A stretch of DNA of 64,000 bases, taken from assembly GCF_020535405.1 (NCBI RefSeq), contig NZ_CP085036.1:1364001-1428000 (forward strand), read 5' to 3'. The position numbers and the translations under genes are program-made. The DNA comes from Antiquaquibacter oligotrophicus (GTDB lineage: Bacteria > Actinomycetota > Actinomycetes > Actinomycetales > Microbacteriaceae). Below the pieces are notes generated by a model that worked only from the letters and a program-made list of their open reading frames with translations, was not told the DNA's origin and ran no database searches. Numbering within the stretch: the stretch's first letter is position 1; each line of letters begins with the position of its first letter. Positions 24,847 to 34,273 of the stretch are shown piece by piece.

Positions 24847-27800
24847 ATGGCGGAGTCATCTCAGACCTGGACTCCGGATCCCGGTCTGGTCCGGGAAGTG
24901 GAGGAGCAGTTCGAACGGGCAATCGCCTCGTACAAGGCGAATCCCAATCTGGTCGGCGAGCACGCGAATCACGAGGAGTCGATCCGAGTCGGCGGGTACG
25001 CGAACCGCACGCTGCTGGAGCTCGTCCAAAATGCCGCGGATGCGATGGCAGGCACCGACCTTGGCGATGTGAATCTCGGACGGGTTGAGATCGTCCTCGA
25101 TCCGGACTCGCGCACGCTCTACTGCGCCAACTCGGGCAGGCCGTTCTCCAAGAACGGCCTTATCGCGATCACTCATGCGCATCTCAGCGGCAAGCGCGGC
25201 GATGAAATCGGAAGGTTCGGCCTCGGCTTCAAGTCGGTGCTCGCGGTTACAGATTCGCCCCAGGTTGTGAGCCGCTCCGTCTCGTTCGAGTTCAACTCGC
25301 GGGTCGCCAAGGAGGCGATCATGGGGATCGGATCGGCGGCCCGCCGCCTGCCAGTACTCAGGACCGCGACTCTTCTCGATGCCAGCGCACTCATCGCCGT
25401 CGACCCGATTGTTCGGGAACTGTCCGAATGGGCGACCACCATCATCCGGCTGCCGGAGGTGACGGGTCTCAATCGGCTGCGCGCGGAGATGGAGAACTTC
25501 TCCTCGGAGTTTCTGCTCTTCGTAGGGGCAGTTCGGGAGGTGCGGTTGCGCGTGCTCGGCGAACAGGGCATAAAGACGAGTCATGTCTCTCGGGACATGG
25601 GCGAAGGCCGTTTCAAGATCGAGCGCCCGGATGGCGGAGGGGACGAATGGTTCGTCGGCGAGCGAATGCATTCGCCGTCCCAAGCGGCGCGGCGCGAGGT
25701 CGGTGAAGCCGTCTCGCGGGATGAGATCAAGGTCAGCGTCGCCATTCCCGCCCGATATTCGCAGCAGAGGGTCGGCAGGTTCTGGTCCTACTTCCCTCTG
25801 CATGACGAGACGTCCGCCTCGGGATTGTTCAACGCACCCTGGAGCGTGAACGACGATCGGACGACGCTGCTTCGGAACGACTACAACCGCGAGATACTGA
25901 CGACCCTCGCCGAGATCTTCGTCGAGATGCTGCCCCGGGTGAGCACGACCGCAGATCCGGCGGCGCTGCTCGACTACCTGCCGGCGCGAGGGCGCGAGGC
26001 GATCTACTTCGGGGACGAGGTGTTGTGCGCACTCGTCCCGCGGCTCGCGGTCAACACCGCACTCATACCGGACGCCCTAGGGCGGCTTCGGATCGCACCG
26101 GACTTGCGTCCCCTCGACTTCGAGTGGGAGGCGCCGGAGATCGCCCATGAGGCATGGATCGCTTCCCCGAACACGGCCGATGACGTTCCGCATTGGCGCT
26201 GCTACGGCTCGTCGCAGCGATTCGCTCGACTTCGACAGCTCTTCGCCGTGAGCGTCGACCCCGATCGGTTCGACGACGAAGGGCGCGACTTGAAGCGAGC
26301 CCTCGAGATGGTCCCCAAGCGCGGGATCCTCTCATGGCTTCGGGAATGGGCGGAGGGCGACGACGTCGAATCGGCAGCGAATGCGCTCAAGTTCGTCATC
26401 GGCCATCGCGGCAAGCCCGAAGTCGCGCAGGCGAGGGTCATCCCGACCAACGACGGGTTCCGCGCGCTCAACGACCGGAGCCTGGTGTTCCTGGAGCAGG
26501 CCGAAGACCTCGAGATCGAGGGAGCTGTCTTCGTTGCACCGGAGTTCCTCGCCTATCCGGGTATACAGAAGATCCTCCGCGACGCCGGCTTCCGAGATCT
26601 CGACCCCGTCGCCATTCTCCACGCCCGCATAGCTAGGCTCACGTCTTCCTCGGATTCCGAGCTTCAGGCAAAGTTCTGGGACGCGGTTCTCGGCGTCAGC
26701 CAGAAGGACGCAGTGGAAGCGATCAAGGCGCACCCCGGGGCCGCAGTCCTGGTGCCTACTCGGAACGGCGGATGGGCGTGGCCTCAGCAGGTAGTCGACC
26801 TCGACGAGACGCTGCCGGACGCCGACGGAGCGGTGCTTCTGGATCGTCAGCGATGCTTGCCCAACGTGGCTCACGCACTGGGCGTCGTGGATGGTCCGAA
26901 GCAGGAGTTCTCATTGGACGACGAGTTCGCCTTCGACCGCTATCAGGACTGGGCTCTAGCGGAGATCAATTCGCGATTGACCCCCGGGGATCGCGCAGTG
27001 GAGCGGATCTCGATGTATCCGAGTCGAGGATCCTCGCAAGGACCGTTCTCTGTTCTGCTCCTTCTCAGAGACGCGGGAGCTGCGGAGCAGACGCGCGAAG
27101 CGTGGACTCGTGGACTCCTGGAGTTCGGGGATGCGCCGTGGGATTGCGAAGACACCGCGAGCGGTCTGAGCTATCGCGTGAAGTCCCCGGTCAGGTGGGC
27201 GGTGGAACAGGCCGGTCTGCTCCGGACCTCTCGCGGGTTCCGTCCTCCGACGGAAATCGTCGCCCCCTCGCTCGTCCAATATCGCGATCTGCTGCCGCTG
27301 TTCGAAGGATCGCGGGGCGTCGTCGAGGCTCTAGGGCTCCCGGATGAGCTGGATCGCATTCCCGCAGGCATCCTCAAGGATGCGCTCGATGTCGAGCTAT
27401 TGCCGTCTGCATTCAGCGATGCCCTCCTCGTCGACTTCGTCATCACGGCGACTCGCCTGGCCTACGCGGGCGGCCAGCCCGCGCGAATTCCAGCTCGCGT
27501 GGGCCGGATCATCGAATCGCGTCCTACGAGGACCGTCTACGTCGCAGTATCCGACGAACAGCGGGACTACCTCGCTCAGCATCAGCGGCCATATCTGAAG
27601 GCCACGCAGGAGCAGGCCGAAGCGCTCGTACAGATCGTCGGATGCCTCCGATTCGAGGACAGCTTCGCCTTCTCGGTCCGCATAGATGGACAACAGGGGC
27701 CGGAGCACCTCCTCGACGTGTTTACCGGGCTGCGGGGCATCGTGGTCGGCGACGAGCTGACGAACGCCACGCTGGTGCGTGCGGCCGCGATTGCCAAGTG

Positions 27801-29580
27801 GGTCACGACCGAAGACGGCGTAGAGACGCAATCGCTCGAGTGGCATCGGGAGGGACTTGTTCTGACCGTGGGCGACACGTTGGACGAGCGGCGGACTCTT
27901 GCCGTGGTCAGCGAGGCGTTCGAGCTGGGACTAACGAACGCCGACATTGAGCGCGTGCTCAAGGTCGGACTCGACCATCATCTGGAGCTCCTTCGTCAGG
28001 AGGCTCTGTCAGCAGCGACGGACGCAGAGCGCCTCGACGCCTACTTCGGCGAGGACGATCTGCGAGAGAAGCTGCCGCGAGGCCTTTGGCAGGGTCTCGA
28101 GGCCCAAGGACTCTTGTCGCCGAGTACCTCCGTGTCTGAGTTGTGCTTGTCGGTATACGGAAAAGACACGATCAAGGAGCTCGCTGACCTCTTCCGGGTG
28201 GCTGGGTTCCCCGACGTTCCCGCCCAGTGGGCCGGTGGAGGCGCAACCGTTTCATGGCTCCGAAGAATGGGGTTCGGTGCCGAGTTCGCAGGACAGCGGA
28301 CTCAGCATCTGGATGCGGAATTCATCGTTCCTGGTGCCACAGTCCTCAACGATCTGCACGGCTATCAGCGCGAAATCAGTGTCAAGCTCCGCAAGGTGCT
28401 ACTAGAAAACTCGGACGGACGTCGGTCCAAGGCCATGGTGGTCTTGCCGACAGGTGCGGGCAAGACGCGGGTGGCTACCCAAACCATCCTGGAGCTGTTC
28501 ATCGATGGATCCATGGTGGGCCCGGTGCTGTGGATAGCGCAATCTCAGGAGCTTTGCGAGCAAGCAGTTCAAACGTTCAGCACGGTGTGGAGGGGCCTCG
28601 GCGACGAGCGGCCCGTCACCATCGGGCGGCTTTGGGATACCAATCGGGAGGTCCATCAGCCTGATACTCAGTTCAGCGTCATCGTCGCTACTGACGCGAA
28701 GCTAGAAGCGATCCTCGGTCGTCCGAGTCACGCGGAGTACGATTGGCTCCGCGAAGCTTCCGCGGTATTCGTCGATGAAGGACACGTCGCCGGAAACTCC
28801 ACCAGGTACACGCAGCTGTTCTCCTGGCTTGGCGTCGACGGGCGCTCCTGGGAGCGCCCACTCGTCGGCTTGTCGGCCACACCGTTTAAAGGAACTTCGG
28901 TCGAGGCGACCAAGGCGCTCGCGGCTCGATTCGGCAACAATCCGCTGCAGGCATTTAGCACCGATCCGTATAGCGAACTCGTCGAGCTAGGAGTGCTCGC
29001 GCGAGTCAAGCACGAGGTCCTGCAAGGGGCCGATCTGACGCTGACCGCTGCGGAAGCGGACGAAGCGAGGCGAAAGCTGATCAACCAAAAGATCCTGGAC
29101 AAGATCGCGGCCGACAATGCACGCATGGGGATCCTGGTCGAGAGCATCATGAATCTCGACTCCGAGTGGTCGAAGTCGGTACTCGTATTCACTCCGAATG
29201 TCCTCTCCGCCCAAGTCCTCGCTGCCACTCTCAGGTTCAGGGAGGTGAAGGCGGCATCGGTAAGCGGTCAGACCGGCAGGCAGGAGCGGCGCGACGTCAT
29301 CGAGCGGTTCAAGCGCGGGGAGATCCAGGTACTCGCGAACTGCGATCTTCTGACGCAAGGTTTCGACGCTCCGGGGGTCTCCGCGCTCTACATCGCCCGG
29401 CCGACCTTCAGTCCGAACGCCTACATCCAGATGGCCGGTCGCGGCCTGCGGGGGCCGAAGAACGGAGGCAAAGATGAATGCCTAATTGTCGACATGGCGG
29501 ACAACTTCGGCAGTTCCGATATCAACAACCTGCTCGGATTCCGAGAGTATGAAGAGCTCTGGCAGGAGCAGCGGTCGTGA
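24847..29580 (+). CDS. HSP90/sacsin-type ATPase fused to SF2 helicase, defence island protein 1
   Basis: A 1577-aa protein. Near the N terminus is a GHKL (HSP90-like) ATPase of the sacsin type: N-box ELVQNAADA (Asn62 for Mg binding) and G2-type glycine box GRFGLGFKS (122-130). The middle of about 900 residues is large, poorly conserved and of unknown fold. The C terminus is a superfamily 2 helicase: Walker A PTGAGKT (1201-1207), motif II DEGH (1310-1313), SATPF, and motif VI QMAGRGLRG. No nuclease is evident. The ATG at 24847 is preferred over TTG 24829 because GGGGAG sits 6 nt before it. The GTG of the next gene overlaps its stop. In an antiviral role the GHKL module could act as a regulated clamp or sensor for the helicase (inference). 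Confidence 0.85.
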   Translation: MAESSQTWTPDPGLVREVEEQFERAIASYKANPNLVGEHANHEESIRVGGYANRTLLELVQNAADAMAGTDLGDVNLGRVEIVLDPDSRTLYCANSGRPFSKNGLIAITHAHLSGKRGDEIGRFGLGFKSVLAVTDSPQVVSRSVSFEFNSRVAKEAIMGIGSAARRLPVLRTATLLDASALIAVDPIVRELSEWATTIIRLPEVTGLNRLRAEMENFSSEFLLFVGAVREVRLRVLGEQGIKTSHVSRDMGEGRFKIERPDGGGDEWFVGERMHSPSQAARREVGEAVSRDEIKVSVAIPARYSQQRVGRFWSYFPLHDETSASGLFNAPWSVNDDRTTLLRNDYNREILTTLAEIFVEMLPRVSTTADPAALLDYLPARGREAIYFGDEVLCALVPRLAVNTALIPDALGRLRIAPDLRPLDFEWEAPEIAHEAWIASPNTADDVPHWRCYGSSQRFARLRQLFAVSVDPDRFDDEGRDLKRALEMVPKRGILSWLREWAEGDDVESAANALKFVIGHRGKPEVAQARVIPTNDGFRALNDRSLVFLEQAEDLEIEGAVFVAPEFLAYPGIQKILRDAGFRDLDPVAILHARIARLTSSSDSELQAKFWDAVLGVSQKDAVEAIKAHPGAAVLVPTRNGGWAWPQQVVDLDETLPDADGAVLLDRQRCLPNVAHALGVVDGPKQEFSLDDEFAFDRYQDWALAEINSRLTPGDRAVERISMYPSRGSSQGPFSVLLLLRDAGAAEQTREAWTRGLLEFGDAPWDCEDTASGLSYRVKSPVRWAVEQAGLLRTSRGFRPPTEIVAPSLVQYRDLLPLFEGSRGVVEALGLPDELDRIPAGILKDALDVELLPSAFSDALLVDFVITATRLAYAGGQPARIPARVGRIIESRPTRTVYVAVSDEQRDYLAQHQRPYLKATQEQAEALVQIVGCLRFEDSFAFSVRIDGQQGPEHLLDVFTGLRGIVVGDELTNATLVRAAAIAKWVTTEDGVETQSLEWHREGLVLTVGDTLDERRTLAVVSEAFELGLTNADIERVLKVGLDHHLELLRQEALSAATDAERLDAYFGEDDLREKLPRGLWQGLEAQGLLSPSTSVSELCLSVYGKDTIKELADLFRVAGFPDVPAQWAGGGATVSWLRRMGFGAEFAGQRTQHLDAEFIVPGATVLNDLHGYQREISVKLRKVLLENSDGRRSKAMVVLPTGAGKTRVATQTILELFIDGSMVGPVLWIAQSQELCEQAVQTFSTVWRGLGDERPVTIGRLWDTNREVHQPDTQFSVIVATDAKLEAILGRPSHAEYDWLREASAVFVDEGHVAGNSTRYTQLFSWLGVDGRSWERPLVGLSATPFKGTSVEATKALAARFGNNPLQAFSTDPYSELVELGVLARVKHEVLQGADLTLTAAEADEARRKLINQKILDKIAADNARMGILVESIMNLDSEWSKSVLVFTPNVLSAQVLAATLRFREVKAASVSGQTGRQERRDVIERFKRGEIQVLANCDLLTQGFDAPGVSALYIARPTFSPNAYIQMAGRGLRGPKNGGKDECLIVDMADNFGSSDINNLLGFREYEELWQEQRS

Positions 29581-31091
29581 TTCTAGTTCCGGATTTCAGG
29601 GACATCGAGCGCGCGGCTCAGAGCGACGCCGAGCGCCGTCTCGCCCGGCTTCTTGCAGAGATATCGAGCCCCGACGGCGTGGCCTTCCACTCGGTCAAGC
29701 TCCGCTCGCACGCCTACAAGCAGATGGCGGAGGCCGACTTCGTCATCCTCTGGAAAGGCGTGGTGATCGTCGTCGAAGTCAAGGGCGGCGGCATCAAGAA
29801 ATTCGAGGGAGTCTGGTATTCGGTCGATCGAAATGGGGATTCGCACAGGCTGAGCTCCTCTCCGATGGAGCAGGCGCGTTCCGCGATGTTCGCGCTCAGG
29901 GACATTTTCCGCGAGGACGGTGTCGGATGGTTCGCGAGCGAGGCGCTCACGGTCACGCCCGACATCGACGCTCCGCCGTCCTCGCCCGAATGGCGATCTA
30001 GCCATTGGCTGGCGCGGGATGTGATGACGGCCGCTGCGCTGTCGTCGGCTCTGGACGTCGTGGCGGACGGAGCGCGGGCTCAACCGAGCAGGGAGCGGAT
30101 CGCCCGCGCGGATGACCTGCGCTCGCGGCTCTTCGGAGAGTTCTCGCGGATGCCCGTCGTCGATGCGCAACGAGGTGCCGTGATCGACGAGCAAAACCGC
30201 GCCACCGATGGCCAGGCGCGCGTCCTCGCCGGCTTGGCCAGGAACCCGAGGATGATCGTCCTCGGCGGTGCGGGAACCGGCAAATCGCTCGTCCTCGCCG
30301 AGGCCGCGAAGCAGGAGGCGGCGTCCGGTCATTCAGTCCTGATCACCTTCAGATCACCGGGGTTGCGCGGCTTCTTCGAGCCTCACGTCATCGGCCGCGA
30401 CGTCGACGTGGTCCCGTTCGAGGAGCTGACGGCGCTACGGCGGTACGACATCTTGTTCGTAGACGAGGCTCAGGACCTGATGTCCCCCGAGGCAATGGAT
30501 CTTCTCGATCTCGTGGTCGTCGGGGGGCGTGGAGCGGGCCGCTGGCGGATGTTCCTCGACCCGAACAATCAGGCGCAGGTCGACGGTAGATTCGATCCCG
30601 AGGTCTTCGAGATAGTTGTCGGCGAGGCCATCTCCTACGATCTCAGCCTCAACGTGCGCAATACGAAGGCGATCGTCCATGTCGTGCAGGAGTATCTGGG
30701 CGCCGATGTCGGCGACCCGGGCATCGTGAACGGGGAAAGGATCCAGTGGCACTGGGGCGGTGGCACGTACCCTGTAGACGAAGCGCTCGCGCTGGCAGCG
30801 AGATTGAAGACGGAAGGCGTTCGCGCCGACGACATCTGGATCATCCCGGTTGAGGCCGATGTCGACCTGGACGTCGTCCGCGATGGAATGCGGGTATTGA
30901 GTCCCCGCGCGGCGAAGGGACTCGAAGCCGAGCACGTGATCGTCTGCAGCCTTCCCGATGAGTTCGACGATCAACGGTTGGCCAACTTCTACGTGGCCCT
31001 GACGCGAGCCCGCGTCTCGCTTCACGTCGTCGCGAACGAGACCGACAAGAAGCGACTCCAGTCGCTGGCCAGGAAGCAGGCGTACCGGTGA
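29577..31091 (+). CDS. NERD nuclease domain / UvrD-like helicase fusion, defence island protein 2
   Basis: A 504-aa fusion. Residues about 10-130 form a NERD (nuclease-related) domain with the PD-(D/E)xK elements EADFVI (Asp54) and VVEVKGG (Glu67, Lys69). The rest is an SF1 UvrD-like helicase core: Walker A GAGTGKS (231-237), Walker B DEAQD (296-300) and C-terminal motifs RAAKGLEAEHVIV and FYVALTRAR. Catalytic residues of both domains appear intact. The helicase is short for the family, lacking obvious 1B/2B insertions. The GTG overlaps the upstream stop by 4 nt, and its stop overlaps the next start, giving strict coupling. It may supply the nuclease that the missing DrmC provides in canonical DISARM (inference). 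Confidence 0.85.
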   Translation: MILVPDFRDIERAAQSDAERRLARLLAEISSPDGVAFHSVKLRSHAYKQMAEADFVILWKGVVIVVEVKGGGIKKFEGVWYSVDRNGDSHRLSSSPMEQARSAMFALRDIFREDGVGWFASEALTVTPDIDAPPSSPEWRSSHWLARDVMTAAALSSALDVVADGARAQPSRERIARADDLRSRLFGEFSRMPVVDAQRGAVIDEQNRATDGQARVLAGLARNPRMIVLGGAGTGKSLVLAEAAKQEAASGHSVLITFRSPGLRGFFEPHVIGRDVDVVPFEELTALRRYDILFVDEAQDLMSPEAMDLLDLVVVGGRGAGRWRMFLDPNNQAQVDGRFDPEVFEIVVGEAISYDLSLNVRNTKAIVHVVQEYLGADVGDPGIVNGERIQWHWGGGTYPVDEALALAARLKTEGVRADDIWIIPVEADVDLDVVRDGMRVLSPRAAKGLEAEHVIVCSLPDEFDDQRLANFYVALTRARVSLHVVANETDKKRLQSLARKQAYR

Positions 31092-34000
31092 TGTCGTTGA
31101 CCCCTGCGCAAACCGAAACCTTGAGCCACCTCCGCAGAGCCTATGTCGGTCCGGAGCACGGCGATGACGAGGTCGTCTTCAACAGGCCGTCGCTCCAGTA
31201 CTCGGTCGGCATGCTCTTCCCCGCCGAGGATCGCATCCCGCCTGCCAGCAGCTCCTCGGCGGAGGCACCCGACCCCGAGGAGTTCCTCGAGGCCGATGTC
31301 GAGGAGGGGGATGTCGAGGAAGGCGACGCCTCTGCCCCCCTTGCCGAGGATTGGCGGCCGTCGTCGGCCGCGATCTCATTCGTGACCGGTTCCGATTCTG
31401 TCCTCTGCGATTTCGGCGCTGCCGTCTACGCGCCTGTCGAAGACGACGGACCTGCTCGCTGGGGGCGTCGAGCGCACGATTTCGCCGGGCTTGAGCTGAC
31501 TCGCGCCGCAACGCATCGGCAGCTGGATGTGGGCGGTCTCCCCGTGCAGATCGGATCCCGGTGGCGCGAATACGGCGAGGGGCACTTGGTGACAGTGCAC
31601 GTCAGGCTTTTTACGCGTTCGACGGGCGATGATCGTCAGGACATCCCGCTCATGCTCTTCCAAGTCGGTCTCGCAGTCCGTCCGGCAGAAGACGGACGGA
31701 TCCTGGAGTACGACGTGTCGCGTGCGATCGATGTCGACCGGGAGTCCCGCGAGCTGCGCCTCCGCTACAGAGACCGGAAGGTCTTTGCCGTCGGACACGG
31801 CATGGCCGCCGGATGGGATGTTGGAGAAGCGGGGAACTGCACGCGCGTTTTCCTCGACCCGGTCCCCGCGTTCGTCGTTCCCGCCATCGCTCAGACGAGC
31901 TTGAAGGATCCAGAAGGTCTGGCTGCGCGGGCACTGGATCTCGAGTTCCTCGAGACGGTAGATCAGCAGCCGGACGCGGTCGTCGCGTCGTTGGGGGCGT
32001 TCATCGACGAGTTCGCCCACTGGGTCGCGGCCCAGCAAAGCGATGCCGAGGCGCTGGGACATGACGCTCGCGAGATCGCGGCGAGATCGGCCGCAGCCGA
32101 GGCGCGGATGCGCGCGGGTGCGGCCCGCCTTATAGACCCGGCTCGAGACGACCTCCGAACAGCGTTCGCGCTCGGAATGGCGGCCATGAGATTGCAGATG
32201 AGACAGGCGGCTCTCAGCCGCGGGGAGATCGACCCCAGGCCCGCGTGGCGGCCTTTCCAGCTCGGCTTCATCCTGGTCGCCCTCGCATCCACGATCGACG
32301 AGCAGGACGCGGAGCGCGAGCTCGTCGACCTCATATGGTTCCCGACGGGCGGCGGCAAGACTGAGGCGTACCTCGGACTGGCCGCGATCTCGATCTTCCT
32401 GCGCAGACTCGTTCACGGAGCAGCCGGGGCGGGCACCGCTGTCATCACGCGGTACACGTTGCGTCTGCTGACGGCGCAGCAGTTCCAGAGGGCGGCGTCA
32501 CTGGTCTGTGCGATGGAGCTGCTCCGGGAACAGGACTCCCGTGCTCGCGGAATGGCACCCTTCTCTATCGGACTATGGGTCGGGAATGAGGCTACCCCTG
32601 GCAGGCGGAGCGAGGCGAAGTATGCACTCGAACGCCTGTACAAGGCTCGGAGCCCGCGAGAGGCCAATCAGTTCCAGATCACGGAGTGCCCGTGGTGTCT
32701 CACCGAGCTCGTGCCAGAGGACAAGGACGACACTCGCCGCGGATATGGCGCGAGGCAGGCGGGAAACGACGTCGTCTTCCACTGCGTCAACAGCGCTTGC
32801 CGGTTCTCGGCACGAGAGCTTCCGATGGCCGTGGTGGACGAAGTTCTCTACGACGAACCTCCTACGATCCTGCTCGCGACGGTCGACAAGTTCGCGCGGC
32901 TCCAGTTCAACGAGCGAGCCGGTGCCCTGCTCGGGATAGGGACACCGTTCCGACAGCCCTCCCTGATCATCCAGGACGAGCTGCACCTTCTCTCGGGCCC
33001 GCTCGGGACCACGGTGGCCGTCTTCGATGCGGTGGTCCAACTCCTCCTCGCCCGCTCCGGCTCCCAGCCGAAGATCATCGCCTCGACAGCGACGATCCGG
33101 GCGTCGGACGACCAGGTCCGAGGGTTGTACGGCCGATCCGTGGCGCTCTATCCGCCCGCCGGGCTCGACGGCGACAGCACCTTCTTCGCGCAACCCGTTG
33201 AGAACGGAGAAGGCCGGCTCTACGTAGGCCTGATGCCGCAGAGCGTGTCGCAGGCCACGGCTCTCGTCGGCGCTACGGCTCCCCTGGTAGAGCTGCCCGG
33301 AGCGCTGCGCGGCGTCGAACGCATAGACGGTCGCCTCGACCCCTATTGGACGCTCGTGATGTACCACAACAGCCTCCGCGAGCTCGGTCGCAGCAGTGCA
33401 CTGCTGCTGGATGACATCAACGGACGTCTGGAGACGCGGGCAGAGCGGCTCTCTCACGAATTGCGTCGAGTGCGTGCTGCGTCCGTGCTGGAGCTGACGA
33501 GTCGTCGCGGTCCGGAGGAGCTCCCCAACGACCTGCGCCAGCTCCGGATCAGTGCGGACGAGTCCGCCTCCGCGGTGGACGTCGTGCTGTCATCGAACAT
33601 GCTCTCGGTCGGCATCGACGTCCAACGGCTCGCTCTGATGCTCATGGTGGGTCAGCCCAAGACGACTGCGGAATACATCCAGGCCACGAGCCGGGTGGGA
33701 CGCGGCTCGGTCGACGGCATAGTCGTCACACTCTTCCGGTCCAATCGTGCGCGGGACAGATCCCACTTCGAGACCTTCAGGAGCTACCACGAGGCTCTGT
33801 ACCGCAGCGTCGAGCCCACGAGCGTCACGCCCTGGTCGCTGTCGTCGAGGGACCGTTCCCTCGCGGGCGCCCTGGTCGCCCTGGTCCGCCAGTCCTTCCC
33901 GCGCCTGGCATCAGACGCATCGGCGGGCGACTTCGACCTCGACGACGCAGGATTCCGTACCGCACTCGATCCGCTGGTGGATCGGCTCGTCTCGCTCGTA

Positions 34001-34273
34001 GCGCGCGCGGACGACCGCGAGGCGGAGGGCGTCTCCGACCAGATCTGGGAGCTCTTGAGGGAGTGGGATCGTCGTGCCGGGAAGTCACGGGCGGAAGGGC
34101 AGCAGCTTCGATACGAGCGGCGTCCCCCGTCGGCCACCGCCCTGCTGATGAGATTCGGCCAGACTGGCGAGGGCTGGCTTGTCGGAGACTCCATGCGATC
34201 CGTCGAGCCGAATGTCGCGGTCGAGGTCCAGGAGCCCTTGCAGGAGGTGCAGCGTGCAGAAGATCAGGCATGA
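31091..34273 (+). CDS. drmA: DrmA-like helicase of a DISARM-type system
   Basis: A 1060-aa SF2 helicase of the DrmA type. The N-terminal about 400 residues carry no recognised domain and include an acidic Glu/Asp run. The helicase core has Walker A FPTGGGKTEAY (Lys423), a zinc ribbon (CPWC near 533-536 and CVNSAC near 565-570) inserted between the motifs, motif II QDELH (629-632), STATI, and motif VI QATSRVGRG. In DISARM, DrmA and DrmB form a complex that scans DNA. The ATG at 31091 shares its A with the upstream stop; GTG 31088 is an alternative. The 3' end overlaps drmB by 20 nt. Confidence 0.88.
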   Translation: MSLTPAQTETLSHLRRAYVGPEHGDDEVVFNRPSLQYSVGMLFPAEDRIPPASSSSAEAPDPEEFLEADVEEGDVEEGDASAPLAEDWRPSSAAISFVTGSDSVLCDFGAAVYAPVEDDGPARWGRRAHDFAGLELTRAATHRQLDVGGLPVQIGSRWREYGEGHLVTVHVRLFTRSTGDDRQDIPLMLFQVGLAVRPAEDGRILEYDVSRAIDVDRESRELRLRYRDRKVFAVGHGMAAGWDVGEAGNCTRVFLDPVPAFVVPAIAQTSLKDPEGLAARALDLEFLETVDQQPDAVVASLGAFIDEFAHWVAAQQSDAEALGHDAREIAARSAAAEARMRAGAARLIDPARDDLRTAFALGMAAMRLQMRQAALSRGEIDPRPAWRPFQLGFILVALASTIDEQDAERELVDLIWFPTGGGKTEAYLGLAAISIFLRRLVHGAAGAGTAVITRYTLRLLTAQQFQRAASLVCAMELLREQDSRARGMAPFSIGLWVGNEATPGRRSEAKYALERLYKARSPREANQFQITECPWCLTELVPEDKDDTRRGYGARQAGNDVVFHCVNSACRFSARELPMAVVDEVLYDEPPTILLATVDKFARLQFNERAGALLGIGTPFRQPSLIIQDELHLLSGPLGTTVAVFDAVVQLLLARSGSQPKIIASTATIRASDDQVRGLYGRSVALYPPAGLDGDSTFFAQPVENGEGRLYVGLMPQSVSQATALVGATAPLVELPGALRGVERIDGRLDPYWTLVMYHNSLRELGRSSALLLDDINGRLETRAERLSHELRRVRAASVLELTSRRGPEELPNDLRQLRISADESASAVDVVLSSNMLSVGIDVQRLALMLMVGQPKTTAEYIQATSRVGRGSVDGIVVTLFRSNRARDRSHFETFRSYHEALYRSVEPTSVTPWSLSSRDRSLAGALVALVRQSFPRLASDASAGDFDLDDAGFRTALDPLVDRLVSLVARADDREAEGVSDQIWELLREWDRRAGKSRAEGQQLRYERRPPSATALLMRFGQTGEGWLVGDSMRSVEPNVAVEVQEPLQEVQRAEDQA

